Counted from the stretch's first letter, positions 25,710-34,260 are shown. The stretch: 64,000 nucleotides of DNA from CAXXOK01 sp963675655 (GCA_963675655.1 OY776489.1:868001-932000), one strand, 5' to 3'. The notes: generated by a model not told the origin, from the sequence alone. Program-made: numbers and translations.

Positions 25710-26135
25710 TTACAGAACGCCTTTTTTGAGAATGATACACGCATACAGCGAGCGTTCGCCCGTCGCCACGCAGGCATAAGCCTTGCGTGCACGGTCATAG
25801 AACGCAAACCGCTCAATCTGTCCCAGTTTCGTACCGGGCTGGTGCTTTTCCACCGTCGCCTGAAACTTCTCCCACACGGGGGGATCGCCGTCTACGGTCC
25901 CGGGCACAACCTGCATCAGGGTGACGGGTGCGTCCACAAACGTATCCAGCGGCAAAAGGCTTAAAATTGCATCCAGCAATTCCACGCCGCCATGGCCGTC
26001 CTGACGCACGCAACGCTGCCCCATGCTTTGCGCGGGGAAGTTCGCATCGCCGATGACCAGTTCGTCGCCATGGCCCATTTCGGCCAGAATTTTCAGCAAT
26101 TCAGGGGAAAGAAGGGGGGAAATCCCTTTCAGCAT
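25710..26135 (-). CDS. RbsD/FucU family sugar mutarotase
   Basis: A 141-residue protein of the RbsD/FucU family, which speeds interconversion of alpha and beta (or pyranose and furanose) forms of free sugars such as ribose and fucose. Family motifs are GHGDELVIGDANFPA with catalytic His22, and FAFYDRARKAYACVATGE near the end. Its length is that of FucU rather than the slightly shorter RbsD. It would present the correct anomer to the sugar 1-kinase of the operon, which supports a free 5- or 6-carbon deoxy or plain sugar as substrate. Confidence 0.9.
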   Translation of the reverse strand: MLKGISPLLSPELLKILAEMGHGDELVIGDANFPAQSMGQRCVRQDGHGGVELLDAILSLLPLDTFVDAPVTLMQVVPGTVDGDPPVWEKFQATVEKHQPGTKLGQIERFAFYDRARKAYACVATGERSLYACIILKKGVL

Positions 26136-26149
26136 TGGTTTTCGCCTCC

Positions 26150-26425
26150 TTACAGTTTGGGCAGAATTCCTTCCACATCGTCGTGGGGACGGGGAATCAC
26201 ATGTACGCTGATCAGTTCGCCCACACGCTTGGCCGCAGCGCCGCCGGCTTCCACAGCCGCCTTTACCGCGCCCACGTCACCGCGAACCATCACGGTCACC
26301 AGACCGCCGCCTACGTGTTCTTTGCCGATTAAGTGTACGTTGGCAGCCTTGACCATTGCGTCCGCCGCCTCAATGGAACCTACCAGACCTTTGGTTTCTA
26401 CCATACCGAGAGCTTGCTTTTCCAT
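26150..26425 (-). CDS. BMC hexameric shell protein (PduA-like), copy 2
   Basis: A 91-residue single-domain BMC protein that tiles the facets of the shell as hexamers. The family core is clear: ALGMVETKGLVGSIEAADAM, KEHVGGGLVTVMVRGDVGAV and RVGELISVHVIPRPHDDVE. The pore loop reads VGGGL where PduA has IGSGL, predicting a pore lined by glycine backbone. It is nearly identical to the next upstream gene over residues 11-80, pointing to a recent duplication. It differs mainly in the start and C-terminal tail. Confidence 0.95.
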   Translation of the reverse strand: MEKQALGMVETKGLVGSIEAADAMVKAANVHLIGKEHVGGGLVTVMVRGDVGAVKAAVEAGGAAAKRVGELISVHVIPRPHDDVEGILPKL

Positions 26426-26449
26426 GGTGAGTACTCCTTTCGAGGCGGG

Positions 26450-26764
26450 TTACGCCTTTGTGGTTTTGGTTGTTTTGGCCGCGGAAGGGGCTTCCGCGCA
26501 GGGCAATACGGCTTCCACATCGCCGTGGGGACGGGGAATCACGTGTACGCTGATCAACTCGCCCACGCGCTTGGCCGCAGCGCCGCCGGCTTCCACAGCC
26601 GCCTTTACCGCGCCCACGTCGCCGCGAACCATCACGGTCACCAGACCGCCGCCTACATGTTCTTTACCAATCAGGTGTACGTTGGCAGCCTTCACCATCG
26701 CGTCCGCCGCCTCAATGGAACCTACCAGACCGCGAGTCTCAATCATACCCAAAGCTTCTTGCAT
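26450..26764 (-). CDS. BMC hexameric shell protein (PduA-like), copy 1, with tail
   Basis: A 104-residue BMC hexamer protein almost identical in its core to the following gene, with the same VGGGL pore loop. It differs by a C-terminal extension after the BMC fold (CAEAPSAAKTTKTTKA), basic and threonine-rich, likely flexible and exposed on one face of the shell. The two genes are separated by 24 bases. The tail could bind cargo or modulate assembly; this is inference. Confidence 0.95.
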   Translation of the reverse strand: MQEALGMIETRGLVGSIEAADAMVKAANVHLIGKEHVGGGLVTVMVRGDVGAVKAAVEAGGAAAKRVGELISVHVIPRPHGDVEAVLPCAEAPSAAKTTKTTKA

Positions 26765-26790
26765 AGTGGTTTCTCCTTACTATATTGAGT

Positions 26791-27336
26791 TTAGAGCAGT
26801 GCTTTCACCATATCCATATGGGGCGAGGGTATCACGACGCTGGACCCGATAAGCCCCTTGGAATCTTCGTTGTTTTCGATGGCCTTGGCAGCGGCTTGCA
26901 CCGCGGCGACCTCGCCGGTAAACACCAGGAAGGATTTGCCGCCCATGCCGCGCCCCAGCCGGACTTCGATCAGCTCCACCTCGGCGGTTTTTACCGCGAT
27001 ATCCGCGGCGCCAATGGAGCTGGCGAGGGAAAAGGTTTCAATAACGCCGACGGCCTGTGCCGTATCTACCGCGGGCGCGCCCGCCATGGCGATAATCACG
27101 CGCTCGTCGATATTGGGAATAATCAGGCTGTCCACCAACGCTGCGCCCGCGTTTTCCTTGCCTGCGGCAACAGCCGCGCGCACGGCGGCTACATCGCCGC
27201 TGACGAGCACGATGTACTTGCCCGCGCAGGCGGTTTGCGCCGTTACCAGCTCCACATCCGCGGATTTAACCATCGCGTCGCCCGCAAGAATCCCAAGCGG
27301 GATACTGTTGGATTCCACCACACCGATTGCTGTCAT
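26791..27336 (-). CDS. BMC trimeric tandem-domain shell protein (PduT-like)
   Basis: A 181-residue protein made of two BMC domains (residues 1-88 and 92-181), forming a pseudohexameric trimer. Each repeat starts with a GVVES/GVIET strand. Cys37 in QTACAGKYIV sits where PduT carries the cysteine that, one per subunit, holds a [4Fe-4S] cluster in the central pore. With the PduS-like protein encoded just upstream, it could pass electrons across the shell. It is the only trimeric shell protein in the operon; no double-layered PduB/EutL type is present. Confidence 0.93.
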   Translation of the reverse strand: MTAIGVVESNSIPLGILAGDAMVKSADVELVTAQTACAGKYIVLVSGDVAAVRAAVAAGKENAGAALVDSLIIPNIDERVIIAMAGAPAVDTAQAVGVIETFSLASSIGAADIAVKTAEVELIEVRLGRGMGGKSFLVFTGEVAAVQAAAKAIENNEDSKGLIGSSVVIPSPHMDMVKALL

Positions 27337-27355
27337 GGTTGTTTCTCCCTCCCGC

Positions 27356-28678
27356 TTACTTGCCGGTGAGAACGATCATCTGGTCGTTCACTGTGCTAAC
27401 CGTACCGCTGATGGAGGCGTGTACCGCCGCGCCCAGCGACTTTTCCGGTATGCGCGCGACCAGCTGGCCTTTAACCACCGTATCCCCGGCTTTCACAACC
27501 GGCTCTGCTGGTTTGCCTACATGCTGCCGAAGCGGCAAACATACGGTTTTAGGGGTCACGGTCGCATCGCTTTGCGGCGCGGGGCGGTCATACTGCCCCA
27601 GATGCATCCGCTCGATCAGCCGTCCTACCGGCACTTCCTTAATCGTAAGCCACGGATCGGTCACGATCTCCGCTTCCGGCGTGGGGCGAATGCCCGCTTT
27701 GCCCAGTTCCTGCTTGAGCATGGTCATTACCACGGACGGGGTAAGCCCCATCTCGCAGGCATAGTTGGTACACAGGCCGCAACTGGAGCAAGCCAGCACG
27801 CCTGCCGCGTTGCCCAGCAGCTCCGCGTTGCCGGTGGAGATGGCGCGCATCGCCTTGTGCGGCTCCACAGGCAAGCCCATGGAATGCCGGGGGCAAAGCT
27901 GCGTGCAGCGGTTGCATTGACAGCAAATGGCTCTTGCCAGCCGCGCCTGCTGCTCCACCGTAATGCTGCGGCGCTGGATTTGCGGGTGGGAGCGCTTGAG
28001 CACCAGTAGGCCGCCGGTGGTTTTGGTAACGGGGTCATCCCAGTTTTCGGCAAGTGCTCCCATGCAGGGGCCGCCTACGATAAGGGCATATTCCTGTTCG
28101 TCCCCCGTAAAGCCGGCAAGCCGCAGCGTTTCCCGGTAGCTGACGCCAATGGGTACAGACACCGTCATGGGGTTTGGCACCTCACCGCAAAGGGTCACGC
28201 TTTTTTCGGTTACAGGCACGCCGTCCACGGCGCCTGCGATGTTAATGGCAGTGCCGACGTTGATAACCACGCAGCCCACATCGATGGGCAGTTTGCCGGT
28301 GGGCACCACCTGCCCGGTAATTTCGTAAATTACATTCTTTTCATCCCCGGAGGGATAGTAGCTTTCCATCAGGTGCAGGCGCAGGTTCGGCTTGCCGGCC
28401 ATCGCACGCTTCAGCGCAGCTACGGCCTCCCCGTAATGCTCCTTGGTGGCGATCACGCCCTCGGGCGCGTGCGCCGCCTCCATCGCCAGCGTAAGGCCGC
28501 GAACCACTTTGTCCGCCTGCCGCTGCATCGCCAGCTGATCCACCCGTAAAAGCGGCTCACACTCCGCGCCGTTCACAATCACCCGTTCGGCGGTTACGGC
28601 CAGCTTTACATGGGTGGGGAACCCCGCGCCGCCCGCGCCGACCACGCCGGCGCTGCGAATGGCTTCAATTACATCCAT
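27356..28678 (-). CDS. pduS: PduS-like iron-sulfur flavoprotein (RnfC family)
   Basis: A 440-residue electron-transfer protein. The N-terminal glycine-rich loop GVVGAGGAGFPTHVK is the RnfC/PduS flavin and NADH binding signature. An SLBB domain follows, then two [4Fe-4S] motifs (Cys252, 255, 258, 262 and Cys297, 300, 303, 308) and a C-terminal barrel-sandwich domain. PduS in propanediol compartments reduces cobalamin, but no B12 enzyme is encoded here. The likely job is to reoxidise NADH made by the aldehyde dehydrogenase and send electrons out through the PduT-like shell protein. Confidence 0.92.
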   Translation of the reverse strand: MDVIEAIRSAGVVGAGGAGFPTHVKLAVTAERVIVNGAECEPLLRVDQLAMQRQADKVVRGLTLAMEAAHAPEGVIATKEHYGEAVAALKRAMAGKPNLRLHLMESYYPSGDEKNVIYEITGQVVPTGKLPIDVGCVVINVGTAINIAGAVDGVPVTEKSVTLCGEVPNPMTVSVPIGVSYRETLRLAGFTGDEQEYALIVGGPCMGALAENWDDPVTKTTGGLLVLKRSHPQIQRRSITVEQQARLARAICCQCNRCTQLCPRHSMGLPVEPHKAMRAISTGNAELLGNAAGVLACSSCGLCTNYACEMGLTPSVVMTMLKQELGKAGIRPTPEAEIVTDPWLTIKEVPVGRLIERMHLGQYDRPAPQSDATVTPKTVCLPLRQHVGKPAEPVVKAGDTVVKGQLVARIPEKSLGAAVHASISGTVSTVNDQMIVLTGK

Positions 28679-28693
28679 AGTACGGCTCCTGTC

Positions 28694-30124
28694 TTAACTG
28701 ATGCGGAAATCCCCATAGAGCACGCAGCGGCGCAAACGCGTAAAGGTGCGCGCACTGGTGACGCCCTCTCCGGTTGGCGTGGCGATGGTCATGGTGGTGT
28801 ATCCTTCGCCGTCAAAGCCCAAGCCGGAGTAGCTGGGTGCGTTCTTCACAAAAATGGTGGTGTTCATCTTCCGCGCGGCTTTGGACATGTTATGTACATT
28901 GGTGGAGTGGATCATGGCGGAATGCTTGCAGTTCTGCTCGGCACGGAACGCCTCGGCAATCGCCTCGTCAATATCACGCACACGTACGATGCCCAGTACC
29001 GGCATCAGCATCTCCGTCATCACAAAGGGATGGTTGCGGTCCACATCGGCGATGATCAGCCGAGGATCGCCCGTAAAGCTGATGCCGCAGTCTTGCAGGA
29101 TCACGGCGGCATTGCGGCCAACGTACTTGCGGTTGATCACATACTTGCCGTTTTTGGGAATCAGCACGGTATTTACGATCTTATCGATATCCGCGCCGGA
29201 TACGCGGAACGCACCGTTTCGCTCCATGGCGGCCATGAGGCGGTCGGCCACAGACGCGAACACGAATACTTCCTTTTCGGCGATGCACAATACGTTGTTA
29301 TCAAAGCTCGCGCCGTCCACAACGTCCTTGCCCGCCTTTTCAATATCGGCGGTGTCGTCCACGATAACAGGCGGGTTGCCCGGCCCGGCCGCGATGCACT
29401 TTTTACCAAGTTTCATGGCAACCGACACCACAGCCTCGCCGCCGGTGATGGAGAGAATCGCCACATCCGGGTGGGTCATAATCACCTGACCGCTTTCCAG
29501 CGTAGGCTCTTTGGGCGTGGTAATCAGCGTTTCCGGCCCGCCTACGGATACGATGGCTTCCACCATCAAGCGCATAGCTTCCTGCGAGGCACGCTTGGCG
29601 GCTGGGTGGGGGTTGAACACCACGGCGTTACCCGCAGCGATCATACTGATTGCATTATTGATGATGGTGCTGGTCGGGTTGGTGGACGGCGTAATCGACC
29701 CGATAACGCCGAAGGGTGCCTGCTCGATGAGCATCATGCCTTTATCCCCGGTTTTGCAATAGGTGGACAAATCCTCGATGCCGGGGGTGCGGCGGGCGAC
29801 CAGCAGGTTTTTTTGAATTTTATCGGCCACGCGCCCGTAGCCGGTTTCCTCGTTGGCGAGTTTCGCCAGAGGCTCCGCGTTTTCAATCGCGGCTTTGCGC
29901 ATGGCTTCGATCATTTCGCCGCGTTTTTCCAGCGTCATTTCCGCCAGTTTCAGCTGCGAAAGCTTCGCATTCTGCACGGCTTCCTCGGCCGTATCGCAAA
30001 GCCAGCGGCCACTTCCGCCTTGTGCCGCCGGACTCGCGGCTGGCGCGGCGGTTTTCAGCGCGCCGGAAAGGCTTTTGACGATTTCATCCGTAATCTGCCG
30101 GATATCCTGTTCTGTCAATGCCAT
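28694..30124 (-). CDS. pduP: CoA-acylating aldehyde dehydrogenase (PduP/EutE-like)
   Basis: A 476-residue enzyme that oxidises an aldehyde to acyl-CoA with NAD+. The first 20 residues form an amphipathic helix (TEQDIRQITDEIVKSL) joined by an Ala/Pro/Gly linker to the catalytic part, the hallmark of an encapsulation peptide. The catalytic Cys280 lies in SFDNNVLCIAEKEVF; ITPSTNPTSTIINNAI and GGEAVV are cofactor-binding segments. It is the core enzyme of any metabolosome. In this context the aldehyde comes from the class II aldolase and is probably acetaldehyde. Confidence 0.94.
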   Translation of the reverse strand: MALTEQDIRQITDEIVKSLSGALKTAAPAASPAAQGGSGRWLCDTAEEAVQNAKLSQLKLAEMTLEKRGEMIEAMRKAAIENAEPLAKLANEETGYGRVADKIQKNLLVARRTPGIEDLSTYCKTGDKGMMLIEQAPFGVIGSITPSTNPTSTIINNAISMIAAGNAVVFNPHPAAKRASQEAMRLMVEAIVSVGGPETLITTPKEPTLESGQVIMTHPDVAILSITGGEAVVSVAMKLGKKCIAAGPGNPPVIVDDTADIEKAGKDVVDGASFDNNVLCIAEKEVFVFASVADRLMAAMERNGAFRVSGADIDKIVNTVLIPKNGKYVINRKYVGRNAAVILQDCGISFTGDPRLIIADVDRNHPFVMTEMLMPVLGIVRVRDIDEAIAEAFRAEQNCKHSAMIHSTNVHNMSKAARKMNTTIFVKNAPSYSGLGFDGEGYTTMTIATPTGEGVTSARTFTRLRRCVLYGDFRIS

Positions 30125-30137
30125 AGTACTCGGCTCC

Positions 30138-31094
30138 TTATCTAACGTCGATCAGCTCTATGCCCTTCGCGGCGGCCGCGTCCCGCGCCAGCGGGGTTAC
30201 AATCGCGTCCTTCCCCAGCCGGATCAGCTTGTGCCCGTCACGCACGGCAGCCAGCACATCATCCTCGGAGAGAAAACGATGGGGTTCCAGTGAAAGGTCC
30301 AGCATGGTAGTTTTTATTTCGATGGGTTTTTGCGGGGTGTAGGTTACGGGCTCCGGCGCGGCGGGCGGCTTGGGCGCCGCCTTTGGTACGTAGGTTTTCA
30401 GCTCCGGGGCGTTTGCCGCGGGCGCTGCCGGGGCGGGCGGCGGAGCGGTAACCGCCTTGGGCGCACACAGAATGCGGCATAACTGCCCATCTTTCACCAT
30501 GCAGGCGTTTGCCTCGTCTTTGTCGATGTGCGCTTCCAAGCTATGGGCTTCACCGCTGCGCACCACCAGGTTTTCCAGCACCGTAGCACGGGGGCCTTCC
30601 ACCTGCAGTGCGACGACGTCGCCGTCCTTTAAGCCGTAGCCGATCGCTTCTGCGGGCGACATGTGCAAATGCCGCGCCGCCACGACCACGCCATGGTCGA
30701 TGGTAATGCGTTTATCGCCGTTGACCAACGCACAGCCGGGGGTGTTTACCGTATCGCCAGACATGCGCAGTACGGGTTTGATGCCGACCTTGTAGCAATC
30801 GGTCGTGCTCAGCTCAATCTGCGTTTCCTTGCGCGCAGGCCCTACCACGCGTAGCGTCAGCTTGCCTTTGGGGCCTTCCATGGTGACGCTTTCGTTGCAG
30901 GCGAACTGCCCGGGCTGCGCCAAATCGCGCATATTGGTAAGCTGATAGCCCGCGCCGAAGAGCCGCTCCACATCCGCCTGGCTTAAATGGATATGGCGGT
31001 TGGAGGACGAAACCGGCACAAAGCGTTCGCCTGTTTTTGCCAACTCCGTAAGCACGATACGGAGCACAATGCCTTGCAGCTCTTTCTCGTTCAT
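30138..31094 (-). CDS. pduL: PduL-type phosphotransacylase with C-terminal extension
   Basis: A 318-residue protein. Residues 1-20 are a probable encapsulation helix (EKELQGIVLRIVLTELAK). Residues 22-211 are two PduL barrels with the zinc ligands His34/His36 (SNRHIHLS), His142/His144 (ARHLHMS) and His189. It turns acyl-CoA plus phosphate into acyl-phosphate and recycles CoA in the shell. Unusually, about 105 residues follow: an Ala/Pro-rich linker (212-275) and a small domain ending in AIVTPLARDAAAAKGIELID, a TPxARD-type element like one in other BMC proteins such as EutT. Typical PduL stops near residue 210. Confidence 0.92.
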   Translation of the reverse strand: MNEKELQGIVLRIVLTELAKTGERFVPVSSSNRHIHLSQADVERLFGAGYQLTNMRDLAQPGQFACNESVTMEGPKGKLTLRVVGPARKETQIELSTTDCYKVGIKPVLRMSGDTVNTPGCALVNGDKRITIDHGVVVAARHLHMSPAEAIGYGLKDGDVVALQVEGPRATVLENLVVRSGEAHSLEAHIDKDEANACMVKDGQLCRILCAPKAVTAPPPAPAAPAANAPELKTYVPKAAPKPPAAPEPVTYTPQKPIEIKTTMLDLSLEPHRFLSEDDVLAAVRDGHKLIRLGKDAIVTPLARDAAAAKGIELIDVR

Positions 31095-31095
31095 T

Positions 31096-32184
31096 TTATT
31101 TCTTCTGCGCTTCCTGCTTTTTGCGGAATATCTCCTTCAAGCTTTCGGAATAAGGCGGGCGGGCGATGCCGTACTCGGTAATGATGGCGGTAATCAGCTC
31201 GTTATCCGCAAAGTCGAAGGCGGGGTTGTACACGTTTACGCCTTCGGGCGCCATACGCTTTTTATACCACATCTCGGTCACTTCTTCGGCGGGGCGCTGC
31301 TCAATGGTAATATCCTCGCCCTTTTCGATGGACATGTCAATGGTGGATGTAGGGCCGCAGACGTAGAAGGGAATGCCGTAGTACTTGGCCAGAATCGCCA
31401 CGCCGCTGGTGCCGATTTTATTGCATGCGTCGCCGTTGGCGGCCACGCGGTCGCAGCCGACGAAAATCGCCTGCACCCAGCCGTTTTTCATCACCTGCGA
31501 GGCCATATTGTCGCAGATAACGGTGGTATCCACGCCGTCGGCGAACAGCTCGAACGCGGACAGGCGCGCGCCCTGCAAAAGCGGGCGGGTCTCATCGGTA
31601 AAGACTTTAAAGTTCATGCCGCGTTCCCGGCCCAAGTGGATGGGCGCAAGCGCCGTGCCGTACTTGGAGGTCGCCAGCTGGCCCGCGTTACAGTGCGTCA
31701 AAATGCCGCAGCCGTCTTCAATCAGGCTCAGGCCGTATTCGCCGATCTGGCGGCACATCCACACATCCTCTTCCTTGATGGCGACGCATTCCTTGTGCAG
31801 CAGTTCCTTGAGTTCGGGAATGGACTTGTCTTTGCCCGCCAGCACAACGCCTTCCATGCGGTTGAGCGCCCAGGACAGGTTGACCGCCGTGGGGCGGGAG
31901 GAATCCAAATATTCCTTGGCGGCTTTAAACTGCGCGTAGAAATCCTCATAGGTATCGGCCTGTATCTGTTTGGCGGCCAGATAAATGCCAAAACCAGCCG
32001 CGACGCCAATGGCGGGCGCGCCGCGCACCTTGAGCAGGTAAATCGCTTCCCAAATTTCCTTTTGCCCGGTCAGGTGCAAAATTTCCACCTCATAGGGCAG
32101 GCGGGTCTGGTCGATAATGACCAGCGCGCTTTTTTCGTCGTCCAGCGAGACGGTTTCATAGCTCATAATGTTCTTGTCAGCCAT
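31096..32184 (-). CDS. MtnA-like aldose-1-phosphate isomerase (5-deoxyribose/methylthioribose 1-phosphate)
   Basis: A 362-residue member of the MtnA/eIF2B-alpha family that opens an aldose 1-phosphate to the ketose 1-phosphate. RGAPAIGVAA, the catalytic Cys165 (LTHCNAGQLATS) and catalytic Asp245 (VGCDRVAANGD, then NKIGT) are all present. Classic MtnA works in methionine salvage, but none of the later salvage genes (mtnB, mtnD, mtnW, mtnX) is here. Paralogues (DrdI) act on 5-deoxyribose 1-phosphate. The neighbouring kinase and aldolase complete the DHAP-shunt order of reactions. Confidence 0.9.
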   Translation of the reverse strand: MADKNIMSYETVSLDDEKSALVIIDQTRLPYEVEILHLTGQKEIWEAIYLLKVRGAPAIGVAAGFGIYLAAKQIQADTYEDFYAQFKAAKEYLDSSRPTAVNLSWALNRMEGVVLAGKDKSIPELKELLHKECVAIKEEDVWMCRQIGEYGLSLIEDGCGILTHCNAGQLATSKYGTALAPIHLGRERGMNFKVFTDETRPLLQGARLSAFELFADGVDTTVICDNMASQVMKNGWVQAIFVGCDRVAANGDACNKIGTSGVAILAKYYGIPFYVCGPTSTIDMSIEKGEDITIEQRPAEEVTEMWYKKRMAPEGVNVYNPAFDFADNELITAIITEYGIARPPYSESLKEIFRKKQEAQKK

Positions 32185-32273
32185 GGTATATCACCCTTTA
32201 CATCATCATTTTCCCTGCGTTGGCAGAGGCGGCGGCAGCGGCCGGGGCGCTTGCCCGGCCACCCGCCTTTGCG

Positions 32274-33482
32274 TTACCGGGCAGCCTGGGATGCTTTATG
32301 GATGGCTGCCACAAAATCCTCGCCTTTTTGGAAGGCGGTACGGTTCATAATATAGTCCTTGGCGCACAGGATGTTTACGCGCTCGGCATAGGCGCGCTTG
32401 TCCGCATCGGCGATGGTGGTTACGTCCTTCACCTGCGCCATGCCAACCGTGCGGCGGATCAGCTCGGTACCGGCGTAAGCGGCGGTATCCGCCATAATGG
32501 TGGAAAGATACCACTCTTTAAAGCCTGGCGTCTTTGCCATCAAGTCGGTCGCGCATTCGTCAAAGACCTTCAGGAACTTTTCACTAAAGAGGTTCAGGCT
32601 TTCTTCAATCGCCTTGAGCGTCCAATCGCAGAATTCCGTCGCGCCCGCGGCAACGCCGTTATCGTAAGCGAAAATCAGGTTGGCAACAACGTTGCCGATG
32701 TCGTAGCCCATGGGGCCGTAGAAGGCGAACTCGGGGTCAAACACGCGGGTGCTGTCCTGCTTAACAAAAATGGAGCCTGTGTGCAAATCGCCGTGAATCA
32801 GCGCCTGCGCGTTGTTCATAAAGTCGAACTTGATCTTGGCGATTTCTAGATGCAGTTTCACATCGTCATACAGCTCTCGCTTAACGAAATCGGCATTCTT
32901 TTCAAATATAAGGTTGCGGTGGTTGCAATCGTTATACGGCTCGGTGAGCACCAAATCTTCGGTAATCTCGCAAAGCTCGGGGTTAATGAAGCGCTTAACC
33001 ATATCCTTCTTGGCCTTGTGCTCCATGGCGACGTCGGTGGTTTTCAGCAACGTGTTCACCATATAGGTCGCAATATCCTCCGCAAAGCGCGGGAACGTCT
33101 CGTGCCGCATCAGGGCGTAACGCATCAGCGCATGATCGGACAGGTCTTCCATTACGCAGGCGCTCATTACGGTATCGTAGCCAAAAATCTGCGGCACCAG
33201 TCCGGGTGCGTACTTCCACTGGATTTGCAAAATTTCGCTTTCGATGCGGTTACGGTCGGTGGATACCTTCATTTCGGCGGAGATACGCAGCGACACGCCC
33301 GCCTGCTTCACGATCACGCTTTTTCCGGTTTTTTCATCCACTACGCGAAAGACGTAGTTGAGGTTTCCGTCGCCGATCTCCTTGGCGGTCAGTTCGGCGT
33401 CCGCGGGCATATAGCCCTTCTCCTTGACGTAATCAAGTACGTCTGGGGTTTTCATCAGAAAATAGGTGTCAAAGCGGGACAT
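32274..33482 (-). CDS. MtnK-like sugar 1-kinase (5-deoxyribose/methylthioribose kinase)
   Basis: A 402-residue kinase of the aminoglycoside-phosphotransferase-like fold. The MtnK features LTAKEIGDGNLNYVFRVVDE, KQAGVSLR (ATP-binding Lys), LIHGDLHTGSIFV (catalytic Asp) and FDPEFAFYGPMGYDIGNVVA (metal Asp) are intact. It phosphorylates C1 of 5-methylthioribose or the related 5-deoxyribose. ATG 33482 lies behind GGAAGGAAG; a TTG two codons earlier is the alternative. A 1-kinase next to a mutarotase and a 1-phosphate isomerase argues that free sugar is the entry point. Confidence 0.9.
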   Translation of the reverse strand: MSRFDTYFLMKTPDVLDYVKEKGYMPADAELTAKEIGDGNLNYVFRVVDEKTGKSVIVKQAGVSLRISAEMKVSTDRNRIESEILQIQWKYAPGLVPQIFGYDTVMSACVMEDLSDHALMRYALMRHETFPRFAEDIATYMVNTLLKTTDVAMEHKAKKDMVKRFINPELCEITEDLVLTEPYNDCNHRNLIFEKNADFVKRELYDDVKLHLEIAKIKFDFMNNAQALIHGDLHTGSIFVKQDSTRVFDPEFAFYGPMGYDIGNVVANLIFAYDNGVAAGATEFCDWTLKAIEESLNLFSEKFLKVFDECATDLMAKTPGFKEWYLSTIMADTAAYAGTELIRRTVGMAQVKDVTTIADADKRAYAERVNILCAKDYIMNRTAFQKGEDFVAAIHKASQAAR

Positions 33483-33543
33483 GGTCAATACTTCCTTCCT
33501 TTTCGTTGTTTATTGTGTACATATTGTTTCGGCTTCAGGGGGA

Positions 33544-34260
33544 TCAGCGGAACTCCAGATTCCGGTAATCCAGCGGGTCGATTTCCGCAAGAGCACGCAT
33601 CTCCGCATCGGTAGGCGGGGGCGTGGTTTCCAGCGCGAGGTAGCGGATGGGGAACCCGGTGTTTTCGGCTACCTCCTCAATGCTGGAGGTGGGATGGACG
33701 GATTTTAGGATCAATTCGCCGCCATACATGGTAAACACGCAAAGCGGGGTGACAATATCGCTCACGTTGCCGCGTGCGGTAATAAAATCGGTCTTTTGGC
33801 AAAAGGTGCGCTTGTCGTGCTTGGTACGCCAGATGATGGCGCGCTTGGCCGTGGGAATCAGCACCGCGCTGCCCGCGCCGCCCGGCAGGCGAACCTTGGG
33901 TTTGTAATAATCTCCGATTACACTGGCGTTAACGCTGCCGCGGTTATCAAACTGTACGCCGCTTAAAAACGCTACGTCCAGACCGCCCCGCATGCTCAGG
34001 TCGAACACTTCCATCAGCGGGAACGCCGCCTCGGCAGTCTGCCACAGCTCGTCGCCCGCGCTGGTAAAGCTTTGCAGGCGCGGTTTGTGCGGGTCTACAC
34101 CGCCGGGGATGTTTAGGTGCACCAGCTGCGGCGCGTGGGTCGCCTTGGCCAGCAGCACGGCAATCATCGGCAAATGGGAGCTGACGCCGTGGAATACGGT
34201 CTCGCGGTCTTGCAGGAGGCGCGCCATGCTGACGGCCATCATATCGCAGGGTCTTAGCAT
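33544..34260 (-). CDS. CoA-transferase-like subunit B lacking the catalytic glutamate
   Basis: A 238-residue protein of the family I CoA-transferase fold, most like subunit B of glutaconate CoA-transferase: HLPMIAVLLAKATHAP, SVNASVIGDYYKPKVRLPGG, HPTSSIEEVAENTGF. In GctB the catalytic Glu54 sits in an ESG motif shortly after the YAPD segment; here the matching stretch reads HLNIPGGVD, so the glutamate is missing. Such proteins (IpdB-like) act as CoA-ester hydrolases or C-C lyases rather than transferases. Coupled to subunit A by a 1-base gap. Its role in a microcompartment is unclear. Confidence 0.82.
   Translation of the reverse strand: MLRPCDMMAVSMARLLQDRETVFHGVSSHLPMIAVLLAKATHAPQLVHLNIPGGVDPHKPRLQSFTSAGDELWQTAEAAFPLMEVFDLSMRGGLDVAFLSGVQFDNRGSVNASVIGDYYKPKVRLPGGAGSAVLIPTAKRAIIWRTKHDKRTFCQKTDFITARGNVSDIVTPLCVFTMYGGELILKSVHPTSSIEEVAENTGFPIRYLALETTPPPTDAEMRALAEIDPLDYRNLEFR

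Noticed and set aside
27356..28678. Cobalamin reductase role for the PduS-like protein
   Set aside because: No B12-dependent dehydratase, lyase or adenosyltransferase is encoded in the operon.
31096..33482. Classical methionine salvage
   Set aside because: MtnK and MtnA homologues are present, but mtnB, mtnC/mtnX, mtnD and mtnW are not, and the next enzyme is a class II aldolase inside a shell operon.
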